From Sphingobium sp. (GTDB lineage: Bacteria > Pseudomonadota > Alphaproteobacteria > Sphingomonadales > Sphingomonadaceae), in contig SPEL01000002.1 of NCBI GenBank assembly GCA_009360885.1, forward strand, positions 372,001-436,000: DNA of 64,000 nucleotides, in the 5' to 3' direction. The position numbers were made by a program, and so were the translations under genes. The first letter of the stretch is position 1; the number at the start of each line of letters is the position of its first letter. The notes below the pieces were generated by a model. That model was not told the origin of the DNA and made no database searches. It saw nothing but the letters and a program-made list of their open reading frames with translations. Positions 17,507-24,946 of this stretch are shown here, in pieces.

Positions 17507-18982
17507 ATGTCAACATTCCCCGATACACCGGCATTTACCGGCTTCAATACCCCTTCCCGCGTTGAGGCAAATGTCGCGGATCTGAACGTCACCGGCACTA
17601 TCCCCCCCGAAATGGACGGCGCCTTTTTTCGCGTGCAGCCAGACCCGCAATTCCCTCCCCTTCTGGGCGACGACATTGCTTTTAACGGCGACGGCATGAT
17701 CTCCATGTTCCGTTTCAAAGATGGCAAGGTCAGCTTCACCCAGCGCTGGGCCAAAACTGATAAATGGAAACTGGAAAACGCCGCAGGGCGCGCTCTTTTC
17801 GGTTCCTATCGCAACCCGCTCACCGATGACGAATCGGTAAAGGGGCAATATCGGGGCACGGCCAACACCAATGCCTATATTCATGGTGGCAAGCTTTATG
17901 CGCTGAAGGAAGATTCGCCCGCCCTCATCATGGACCCTATGACACTGGAAACGAAGGGCTACACAGATTTTGATGGGAAAATGAAGGGCGAAACCTTTAC
18001 CGCCCACCCTAAGACTGATCCCATTACCGGCAATCTTTGCGGTTTCGGTTATGCCTCAAAGGGGCTTCTGACCCGCGACATGACCTATTATGAAATCGGC
18101 CCGGATGGTGAGCTGCTATTCGATGTGTGGTTTGAAAATCCTTATTATTGCATGATGCATGATTTCGCCATCACGCCCGATTATGCACTGTTTTCCGTCA
18201 TGCCGATGACAAGCAACTGGGAAAGACTGAAGGCCGGAAAACCCCATTTCGGTTTTGACACATCCATGCCCACCTATCTGGCAGTGGTGCCGCGTCGCGC
18301 CGGGGCCACCGCGGCAGATGTGCGCTGGTTCAAAGGCCCCAATTGCTTCACCGCCCATGTGATGAACGCACATCAGGACGGAACCGTGCTGCATATCGAC
18401 ATGCCGGTGGGCGAAAACAACATGATGCCCTTTTTCCCGGACATTAATGACGCCCCGTTTGATCCGATGGCGGGCCGCCTCTACCTCACCCGCTGGACGG
18501 TAGACCTCAACCAGAATGAAGAAGAATATCGCAGCGAGAAACTGACCGACATGATCGGCGATTTCCCGCGCATTGATGACCGCAGCACCGGCCTTAAAAA
18601 TCGCTATGGCTGGCTGGTTGTCATCGACCCGGATCAACCTGTTGAACTAAAAGGCGGCAGTGCTGGCGGTTGGGTGATGAACACGCTGGGCATGGTTGAT
18701 TTGGAAACCGGCACAGAACAGAAATGGTGGGCTGGCCCTGTTTCCAGCGTGCAAGAACCCTGCTTTGTTCCGCGCAGCCCAGATTCCCCGGAAGGCGATG
18801 GCTGGATTGTGATGATCTGCAACCGGCTCGAAACACATAGCAGTGACCTGCTGGTATTCGAAGCAACCGAAATCGCCAAGGGGCCGATTGCGACCATCAA
18901 CATCCCGATACGGATGCGCTTTGGCCTGCATGGCAACTGGGCAACCACAGCCCAGATTGAGGCACTGGCCGGCAACATCTGA
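17507..18982 (+). CDS. Lignostilbene alpha,beta-dioxygenase (carotenoid oxygenase family)
   Basis: This non-haem iron(II) enzyme cleaves the central double bond of 4-hydroxystilbenes to two aldehydes. The 491-residue protein has the seven-bladed propeller's four iron histidines at His167 (FTAHPK), His218 (MMHDF), His284 (FTAHVMNAH) and His475 (GLHGNW). The three residues known to grip the 4-hydroxyphenyl group in the characterised Sphingomonas paucimobilis enzyme, Phe59, Tyr101 and Lys134, are present here at exactly those numbers (IAF59, SY101RNP, ALK134EDS). That separates it from carotenoid and apocarotenoid cleavers. AGGAG is 7 bases before the ATG. It forms a single-gene unit closed by a strong terminator. 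Vanillin-type aldehydes are the likely products; the exact stilbene is not known. Confidence 0.92.
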   Translation: MSTFPDTPAFTGFNTPSRVEANVADLNVTGTIPPEMDGAFFRVQPDPQFPPLLGDDIAFNGDGMISMFRFKDGKVSFTQRWAKTDKWKLENAAGRALFGSYRNPLTDDESVKGQYRGTANTNAYIHGGKLYALKEDSPALIMDPMTLETKGYTDFDGKMKGETFTAHPKTDPITGNLCGFGYASKGLLTRDMTYYEIGPDGELLFDVWFENPYYCMMHDFAITPDYALFSVMPMTSNWERLKAGKPHFGFDTSMPTYLAVVPRRAGATAADVRWFKGPNCFTAHVMNAHQDGTVLHIDMPVGENNMMPFFPDINDAPFDPMAGRLYLTRWTVDLNQNEEEYRSEKLTDMIGDFPRIDDRSTGLKNRYGWLVVIDPDQPVELKGGSAGGWVMNTLGMVDLETGTEQKWWAGPVSSVQEPCFVPRSPDSPEGDGWIVMICNRLETHSSDLLVFEATEIAKGPIATINIPIRMRFGLHGNWATTAQIEALAGNI

Positions 18983-19004
18983 TATGACCGCCTGATACTA
19001 TCTT

Positions 19005-19045
19005 TATTGGCCAGCCCTATCCCCAATTGGCTGGCCAATATTTTC
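19005..19045 (+). terminator. Rho-independent terminator after the dioxygenase gene
   Basis: A perfect 12-bp stem, TATTGGCCAGCC (19005-19016) with GGCTGGCCAATA (19029-19040), is followed by TTTTC. It lies 22 bases after the stop codon and separates the dioxygenase gene from the transporter's promoter. Confidence 0.88.
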
Positions 19046-19176
19046 TCTGCCGCGCACCCTGCATTATTGAAATTTACCAACATTATTACGCAGTGCGGGA
19101 AATAGAAAATAATGACCATAACAAAGCAGCCAGATGCAGCTATGCAGAGTTGACACGCACCCATTGCAAAAATAAA

Positions 19177-19189
19177 AGAACAATGTTCT
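19177..19189. promoter_or_regulatory. Candidate IclR-type operator, site 4
   Basis: AGAACAATGTTCT has perfect arms with a 3-base centre. It lies 88 bases upstream of the transporter start codon, the same distance as site 2 from the receptor start. An additional half-site AGAAC follows at 19197. Confidence 0.55.
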
Positions 19190-19277
19190 GCTAAAAAGAA
19201 CGATCTCATAATCCACGCCATACTGGCCGGAAAAACCATCAGGGCGGCGCGCCCGATAACGATAACAGGAGACAGGA

Positions 19278-20567
19278 ATGGCGGGAGGGGATCGTATCTC
19301 GATTGAGCAGATGCGGCGATATGGCCGAATGAATATATTGGCTGGCTTTCTCATCTGGGGGTTTGCCCTCGCTGGCATCTCCATGATTATGCCGATCATG
19401 TATAACAGCATATCGCAGGATATGGGCTGGACTATTGGCGAAACCACGCGCTTCATGGCGATAAAAGCAGCCGTTTCTGCATTTGGTGGCCTGTTCGCGG
19501 GCAGCCTGTTCGTTAAATTTGGCATTAAACGCATATTGGTGCCAGCAATCGCAACCGTTGGAACAGCCACCACCCTTCTCTATTTCGTAAAGGGGCTGGC
19601 CTTTTATTATAGCATAGCGGCAGTCACAGGCTTTGCTTCCATTCTCTGTCTTGTCGCCATTCAGATTACGCTGGCACAATGGTATTCGGCCAGCCTTGGC
19701 CGGATCACTGCTTATGCGATGCTGGGTGGTGCCCTTGCAGGCGCGATCATCCCAATGAGCGTCGCATGGGGCCTGCGTCATTTTGACTGGCATGCCACTG
19801 CGGCAACCGGCGGCATCTTCATTTTGGTTGTTCTGACAACCGCGATGATAGTATTGGTCCGCGAATCTCCCACGCCTTATGGATATAGCTCTGAGGAACT
19901 GGACCCCGGCAACCGTCCCGCTCCTCCGCCCGTCGCGGGTGCAGCCGCGGCGGATGGCGCGCCCGTAGACAGAGGGCCGGAATTTAAATCTATCGTCCGC
20001 ACCCCCCAATTCGCTCTGCTATTGTTTGCAGTGGCGCTGTCCGGCGCGATTAGTAATGGCGTTAATGAATATATCCCTTTGTTCATTGAACGGCAGACTG
20101 ATCTGGGCGCCTATACCGCCGCCATGGGCTTCACCATCATTTTGCTGATTTCTGGGCTGAGTAAGATCATCTTTGGCTGGCTTTTTGACCGTTTTTCAAC
20201 CAAAGGTGTCGCTCTATGCTGGGCCATTTGCGGCGTGGCAGCGCTCCTGACCTTCCCGGTTTCCGGCTTCTATACATTCCTGATCTTCACCATCGTCCGG
20301 GGACTATCCCATGGCGGCATTGTCGTGCAGACGCCTATATTGGCCCGTCACATTTATGGCGTGAAACCATTGGCGCAGGTCATTTCTCTGCTCAGCGCCG
20401 CTTTCTACCTCGGCACATCAGCGGGTATCGCCATCATCGGTGTTGCCGTTGATGTCAGCGGTGGGTTTACCATCCCCTTCCTGACGGTAGCGGGTATCGC
20501 CTTTGTCGCTGCCTTACTCGCCCTGCGGTTCAAACCGAAATACTGGTTCGGCTATCAGGGCCGATAA
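19278..20567 (+). CDS. MFS transporter, probable aromatic substrate uptake
   Basis: The 429-residue protein has the twelve hydrophobic segments of the major facilitator superfamily, split by a cytoplasmic loop of about 50 residues (roughly 205-250) rich in Pro and Ala. A basic motif GSLFVKFGIKR follows the second/third helix, and FGWLFDRFSTKG is its counterpart in the second half. It resembles the oxalate/formate-antiporter-like and monocarboxylate-type MFS groups. By context it should carry the phenolic substrate or an acid intermediate across the inner membrane, complementing the TonB receptor; DdvK of strain SYK-6 is a known transporter for a lignin biphenyl. GGAG lies before the ATG. It forms its own unit, followed by a GC-rich hairpin. 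Confidence 0.9.
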   Translation: MAGGDRISIEQMRRYGRMNILAGFLIWGFALAGISMIMPIMYNSISQDMGWTIGETTRFMAIKAAVSAFGGLFAGSLFVKFGIKRILVPAIATVGTATTLLYFVKGLAFYYSIAAVTGFASILCLVAIQITLAQWYSASLGRITAYAMLGGALAGAIIPMSVAWGLRHFDWHATAATGGIFILVVLTTAMIVLVRESPTPYGYSSEELDPGNRPAPPPVAGAAAADGAPVDRGPEFKSIVRTPQFALLLFAVALSGAISNGVNEYIPLFIERQTDLGAYTAAMGFTIILLISGLSKIIFGWLFDRFSTKGVALCWAICGVAALLTFPVSGFYTFLIFTIVRGLSHGGIVVQTPILARHIYGVKPLAQVISLLSAAFYLGTSAGIAIIGVAVDVSGGFTIPFLTVAGIAFVAALLALRFKPKYWFGYQGR

Positions 20568-20583
20568 TATGTCATTTGATACT

Positions 20584-20617
20584 TTCCTGCCTCGCCTGTC
20601 CAAGGGCGGGGCAGGAA
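20584..20617 (+). terminator. Hairpin after the MFS gene, possible terminator
   Basis: TTCCTGCC (20584-20591) pairs with GGCAGGAA (20610-20617), with an inner CGCC/GGCG. No T run follows, so termination would be weak or Rho-assisted. It marks the border before the flavoprotein operon. Confidence 0.5.
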
Positions 20618-20711
20618 CTGTCAGCAAATAATCAGGCCGTCATGGCGGGCCGGTATCAACCTTGCTACCAGCTTAGGCGTTGACAGCGCCAAAACAGAAT
20701 CATAGTATTTC

Positions 20712-20724
20712 AGAATAGTAATCT
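20712..20724. promoter_or_regulatory. Candidate IclR-type operator, site 5 (weak)
   Basis: AGAATAGTAATCT keeps the AGAAY-N3 layout but its right arm is degraded. Further AGAAT half-sites lie at 20696 and 20732, so the region upstream of the flavoprotein gene holds three same-strand half-sites rather than one clean palindrome. It lies about 65 bases before the start codon. Confidence 0.35.
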
Positions 20725-20789
20725 GTCAGACAGAATGACCCAACCGCTTTAACGGCGGGAACAACGGTCCGAAATTTCGAGGAGTGGTT

Positions 20790-22331
20790 ATGACCTCTAT
20801 ACTTCCGCGCGGCGTCAGTGATGCGTCCTTCAATCAGGCCCTGTCCGAATTTCGTGCTATTGTCGGTAATTCAGCGGTTCTGAATAGTGACGAGGATCGC
20901 CAATCCTATATTGATCCCTACGCGATGGGCGACGGGAAGGATCATGATAGTTCGGCCATAATCGCCCCTGCCTCCACCGAAGAAGTGCAGGCCATTGTCC
21001 GCGCCGCTAACAAGTATAAGGTCGCGCTCTGGCCCGTCAGCCGTGGGAAAAATCTGGGCTATGGCACGGCCTCCCCTGCTGAGGCTGGCAATGTCATCCT
21101 TGATCTCAGCCGCATGGATAAAATCCTCGATGTGAATGAGAAATATGCCCACTGCCTGTTGGAACCAGGCGTCGGCTTCTATGACCTCTTCTATCATCTT
21201 CAGGAAAAGAAGCTGCCCTTGTGGATGTCCGTGCCGGGCAATAGCTGGGGCAGTGTCATCGGCAATGCGCTGGATCGCGGCATTGGTTATACCCCTTATG
21301 GTGACCATTGCGAACAAATCTGCGGTATGGAAGTCGTCATGCCCGATGGGGAGGTCATCCGCACCGGCATGGGCGCGATGGCCAACAGCACAACATGGCA
21401 AAATTATAAATATGGCTATGGCCCCAGTTGGGACCAGATGTTCATGCAATCCAACTTTGGTATCGTCACCAAGGCTGGCGTCTGGTTGCAACCCGAACCG
21501 GAAATGACAGCAAAAGTCGATCTGGCCTTCGCAAAATTTGAAGATGCCGAATGGGCCATCGACATATTGGCAGACCTGCGCCGCCGCGATGTTATCCAGC
21601 ATAACATTGTATTCGGAACGCCCGTGCGCGCGGCTTCCACCATGTCGCAGCGGGCAGACTGGTATGAAGGCGAAGGCGCTATCCCTGATAGCGTCTGCGA
21701 AGAAATGATGAAGAAGCTGGGGCTGGGCTGGTGGAATGCCCGCATCAGCCTGCATGGCCATGAAGGCGTGGTAAAGGCCAATGCGGATATCATCCGCAAG
21801 GCGTTGGAACCCAAAATGGGCAAGGAACTGGAGTTTCAGTTCTGGGCCAAAGGCGAACCGATGGAAAAAGCCGCGCAGGGCGTCCCCACTACAATGGGCC
21901 TCAATTGCGTCAACTGGTATGGCGGTCGCGGCGGCCATCTGGGCTTTTCCCCCGTATTATCAGCAGACGGCAAAATCGCCTTTGATTATGCAAAGAAGGT
22001 AAAATCGCTCTATCAGGAAGTTGGGCAGGATTATTATGCCAGCTTCACCATTGGCCGTCGCCATATCAACAATGTTGGCCTCATCCTCTATGACCGGGAT
22101 GACGAAACCACGCTCAATCGCGCCAAAAAGCTGATTGATATGCTGCTGAAGGAAGCCGCCAGCCGGGGCTTTGCCGAATATCGCAGCCATATCAGCTATA
22201 TGGATGCCATTGGCGACACCTATGATTATGGCAATCACGCGTTGCGCCGCCTCAATAACAAGGTGAAGGCCGCGCTGGACCCCAATAATATCATAGCGCC
22301 GGGCCGTAATGGCATCGGCAGCAGAAAATAA
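20790..22331 (+). CDS. 4-Cresol dehydrogenase / vanillyl-alcohol oxidase family flavoprotein
   Basis: The 513-residue enzyme is a VAO/PCMH-type flavoprotein. The FAD-binding half includes IIAPASTEEVQ, SRGKNLGYG and GNSWGSVIGNALDRG.GYTPYGDH, and the cap half includes AEYRSH and ends PNNIIAPGRNGI. The GNALDRG...YTPYGDH block and the Tyr-Arg pair in EYR are hallmarks of PchF, eugenol hydroxylase and vanillyl-alcohol oxidase, which oxidise 4-alkylphenols through a quinone methide. His383 in GGHLGFSP aligns approximately with the residue that carries covalent FAD in these enzymes. A cytochrome c gene 21 bases downstream argues for a dehydrogenase using a cytochrome partner, not O2. ATG 20790 is preferred to GTG 20784 because GAGGAG overlaps the latter. 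The substrate is probably a para-substituted guaiacyl compound (inference). Confidence 0.88.
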   Translation: MTSILPRGVSDASFNQALSEFRAIVGNSAVLNSDEDRQSYIDPYAMGDGKDHDSSAIIAPASTEEVQAIVRAANKYKVALWPVSRGKNLGYGTASPAEAGNVILDLSRMDKILDVNEKYAHCLLEPGVGFYDLFYHLQEKKLPLWMSVPGNSWGSVIGNALDRGIGYTPYGDHCEQICGMEVVMPDGEVIRTGMGAMANSTTWQNYKYGYGPSWDQMFMQSNFGIVTKAGVWLQPEPEMTAKVDLAFAKFEDAEWAIDILADLRRRDVIQHNIVFGTPVRAASTMSQRADWYEGEGAIPDSVCEEMMKKLGLGWWNARISLHGHEGVVKANADIIRKALEPKMGKELEFQFWAKGEPMEKAAQGVPTTMGLNCVNWYGGRGGHLGFSPVLSADGKIAFDYAKKVKSLYQEVGQDYYASFTIGRRHINNVGLILYDRDDETTLNRAKKLIDMLLKEAASRGFAEYRSHISYMDAIGDTYDYGNHALRRLNNKVKAALDPNNIIAPGRNGIGSRK

Positions 22332-22352
22332 GACAGAGAGGGAGAACGGGAC

Positions 22353-22781
22353 ATGAAGAAGAAACCCTCCTTTTCCCACATGGGATGGATGCTCACGCCG
22401 GTTGCGCTGATCGCACTGGTTGCAGGGTGTTCAAAAGAAAACAGCGCCCCCGTGCCAGAGGCAAAGGCGCAACCCAAAATATCCGCCATCACCACTGCCA
22501 CATTCGGTCGGGATTCCAAGGATGAAGGGGAACGTCTGTTCGGTAAGGAATGCGCCTTCTGCCATGTCGGCACCAGCACAGGCAGCTTCATGCTGAACCG
22601 ACGCTTGCCGGATGACCAGAAGGGCAATGCAGACCTCAACAAACGCAGCGATCTTGAGGCCGATTATGTGAAGGCCGTAGCGCGTAACGGCCTTGTCAAC
22701 ATGCCCGCCTTTAGCAAGATCGAAATCAGCGATGAGGACCTCGACAAGATCGCCAATTATCTAGCGCGGAAAAAGCCATGA
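22353..22781 (+). CDS. Lipoprotein c-type cytochrome, electron acceptor of the flavoprotein
   Basis: The 142-residue product has a lipoprotein signal with lipobox LVAGC (Cys26), one haem site C67-A-F-C70-H71 and a likely axial Met117 in NMPAF. C-terminal helix features EISDEDLDKIANYLA are those of class I cytochromes. It is placed like PchC, the cytochrome subunit of 4-cresol dehydrogenase, directly after the flavoprotein gene. Lipid anchoring would hold it at a membrane face of the periplasm, unlike the soluble PchC. The flavoprotein itself shows no signal peptide, so how the two meet is open. The stop overlaps the next gene by 4 bases. Confidence 0.88.
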   Translation: MKKKPSFSHMGWMLTPVALIALVAGCSKENSAPVPEAKAQPKISAITTATFGRDSKDEGERLFGKECAFCHVGTSTGSFMLNRRLPDDQKGNADLNKRSDLEADYVKAVARNGLVNMPAFSKIEISDEDLDKIANYLARKKP

Positions 22782-23263
22782 TGACCGGGGCATTAAAGGC
22801 AGATCGCCGTCAGATACTAAAGGGCAGCGCTCTCCTATCCCTGCTTGGCGCCACACAGGCATCCCCGCTGATGGCGTCGGCGGGCCATGTGCCGATGCGC
22901 TTCATCGTGGATCGCCGCCTCCCGGAGGCAGAGCATATCATCGGGCGCGCGCGGCAGGCAAATATTCCCTTCTTCGATCCCGAAGGAGAGATTATCCATC
23001 TGCTGCGTACCCCCGATGCGGGCTGGTTAAAGGACAAGGGCCGTATTATCGGCCTCACGGGCTATAGCGACCTGATGCTTGCACAGGACGCCCTGCGAGA
23101 GGCAGGAAAACCCCTTCTTTATGTAGCGGCGCTAACCGGCAATAAGGAGCAGGTTCTGCTGGACCGCGCAAATGGCAAAACCGGCGAAGCGCTCTCTGCC
23201 TTGCTCTTTCAACCGGATGGACGTCCCTTCGCCCGATCAACCCGTTTTATCTGGGCAAGCTAA
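22778..23263 (+). CDS. Conserved-context protein of unknown function with twin-arginine-like leader
   Basis: I do not recognise a family for this 161-residue product. The N-terminus has DRRQILKGSALLSLLGA, which looks like a twin-arginine (Tat) or Sec signal ending near PLMASAG, so the mature protein of about 125 residues is probably periplasmic. The rest has alternating strands and helices (MRFIVDRRLPEAEHI, GYSDLMLAQDALREAG, LLYVAALTGN) and no cysteine. It overlaps the cytochrome gene by 4 bases, so it is translated from the same message and probably serves the flavoprotein-cytochrome pair, for example in assembly or export. Function is inferred from place only. Confidence 0.6.
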   Translation: MMTGALKADRRQILKGSALLSLLGATQASPLMASAGHVPMRFIVDRRLPEAEHIIGRARQANIPFFDPEGEIIHLLRTPDAGWLKDKGRIIGLTGYSDLMLAQDALREAGKPLLYVAALTGNKEQVLLDRANGKTGEALSALLFQPDGRPFARSTRFIWAS

Positions 23264-23315
23264 GCCGAATACACCATCATCATAATGACATATATTATTC
23301 AGGAGAGACCCCGCG

Positions 23316-24926
23316 GTGACCGCTTCGCAATTTGATTTCATCGTCGTTGGTGGCGGTTCCGCCGGTGCTGTGCTTGCCAACCGCCTCAGTGCAGACCCGG
23401 CCAATAAGGTGCTATTGCTGGAGGCCGGGGGCGAGGCTAATCACCCTTATGTGCGTATGCCACTGGGTTTCCTTCAGGCGCTGCGGAACCCTAAGCTGGC
23501 GTGGCATTATATGTCAGAACCGGAACGCTATATTGATGGCCGCCCCTATATGCTGCCGCGCGGCAAGATGCTGGGCGGGTCTTCGTCCATCAATGGTACG
23601 GTCCATTTCCGGGGCCACCCCACTGATTTTGATGATTGGGCCGAGGCAGGCTGCACCGGCTGGGATTATGAGAGTGTCCTCCCATATTTCAAACGATCAG
23701 AAGATCATTGGAGCGGCGGCAATAAATATCGCGGCAAGGGCGGTCCTATCACCGTTTCGCCAATAGACACGTCGCGCCTGATGGCCAAAGAAATCCGCGC
23801 CTCAGCCGCCATTCAGGGGTTTGAATATAACCCAGATTATGACGGTGCGAACAATGAAGGCTGCGCCGATGTACAGGTTGCCCTGCGAAATGGTAGCCGC
23901 TGCGGCACCGCACGGGGCTATCTGGACCCTATCCGTAAACGCGCAAATCTGACCATAATCACCCATGCCCATGTGCAGCGCGTGCTGTTTGAAGGTAAGC
24001 GCGCCATTGGCGTCGAGTATAAAAAAGATGATGCGCTTCATACCGCCTGTTCTACGCGCGAAATCATCCTTTCAGGCGGCGCTTATGGTTCGCCGCAGCT
24101 CCTTCTGCTCTCCGGCGTTGGTCCGGCGGAGGAACTAAAACCACTGGGTATCGACATTGTCCATGATCTGCCCGGTGTCGGCAAAAACCTGCAAGAGCAT
24201 GTTCGCCTTGCCCATCAATATGATGCCGCCCCGCCGCATAGTTTCGCGCAGGAACTTCGCTTTGACCGGGCAACGACCTCCTTCCTCAAATGGTTTTTTG
24301 CCGGCAAAGGCACCTTTGCCAATCAGATCGCGGCGGCCTGCATCCTCGCTAAAACGGACCCCAGCCTGCGCCGCCCGGATATTCAGATCATGATAAGCCC
24401 AGTGCGGGTGGACGCGAATATCTGGTTCCCCGGCATTTCCAAACCAAAGCAAGATTGTTTCTATAACTCCATCTGTCTGCTGCGCCCTGACAGTCGGGGC
24501 CAGTTGACGCTGAAAGATCGCAGCGCCGCAACCGCCCCGCGCATTGAGCTCAATATGCTCAAAGATGATCGGGATTGGGAAACCCTGAAAAAAGGCCTCG
24601 CTATATCGCGCAGCATTTATTCCACTGGTCCGGCCTCCAAGATCATCATCAAGGAAACGCTACCCGGTGCGCATGTCACCACCGATGAACAGCTCGACGC
24701 AATGAAGGGCGATTTGGCCGGTGTGGTTCATCATCCGGTTGGTAGCTGCTCCATGGGTGTCGGCGCGGAATTTGTGGTGGACCCACAGCTTCGCGTTTAT
24801 GGGCTGGAAGGGCTGCGCGTGGCAGATGCCTCCATCATGCCGCGCATGGTTGGCGCGAATACCAATGCAGCCTCTATAATGATCGGTGAAAAAGCGTCCG
24901 ACATGATATTGGGCAAGACACTATAA
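23316..24926 (+). CDS. GMC-family FAD-dependent alcohol dehydrogenase
   Basis: The 536-residue protein is a glucose-methanol-choline oxidoreductase, which oxidises alcohols to aldehydes with FAD. It has the dinucleotide fold VVGGGSAGAVLANRL (about 10-24), LEAGG, the GMC signature 1 region PRGKMLGGSSSINGT, signature 2 SGGAYGSPQLLLLSGVG, and the catalytic pair His473 (HHPVGSCSMG) and Asn517 (GANTNAAS). The start is GTG at 23316 with AGGAG about 10 bases upstream. Members of this family (PhcC and PhcD of strain SYK-6) oxidise the alcohol of the phenylcoumaran lignin dimer dehydrodiconiferyl alcohol, which suits the neighbouring lignostilbene and LigW-type genes. It follows the unknown gene by 52 bases and precedes the dehydrogenase by 20. 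The substrate is inferred. Confidence 0.9.
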   Translation: MTASQFDFIVVGGGSAGAVLANRLSADPANKVLLLEAGGEANHPYVRMPLGFLQALRNPKLAWHYMSEPERYIDGRPYMLPRGKMLGGSSSINGTVHFRGHPTDFDDWAEAGCTGWDYESVLPYFKRSEDHWSGGNKYRGKGGPITVSPIDTSRLMAKEIRASAAIQGFEYNPDYDGANNEGCADVQVALRNGSRCGTARGYLDPIRKRANLTIITHAHVQRVLFEGKRAIGVEYKKDDALHTACSTREIILSGGAYGSPQLLLLSGVGPAEELKPLGIDIVHDLPGVGKNLQEHVRLAHQYDAAPPHSFAQELRFDRATTSFLKWFFAGKGTFANQIAAACILAKTDPSLRRPDIQIMISPVRVDANIWFPGISKPKQDCFYNSICLLRPDSRGQLTLKDRSAATAPRIELNMLKDDRDWETLKKGLAISRSIYSTGPASKIIIKETLPGAHVTTDEQLDAMKGDLAGVVHHPVGSCSMGVGAEFVVDPQLRVYGLEGLRVADASIMPRMVGANTNAASIMIGEKASDMILGKTL

Positions 24927-24946
24927 CGATAGAAGGAGAGAGGCTG

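Noticed and set aside
20871-21938. 355-codon open frame on the minus strand opposite the VAO-type flavoprotein gene
   Set aside because: It is fully antisense to a gene with clear family motifs, and its own translation is His/Ala-rich without recognisable domains.
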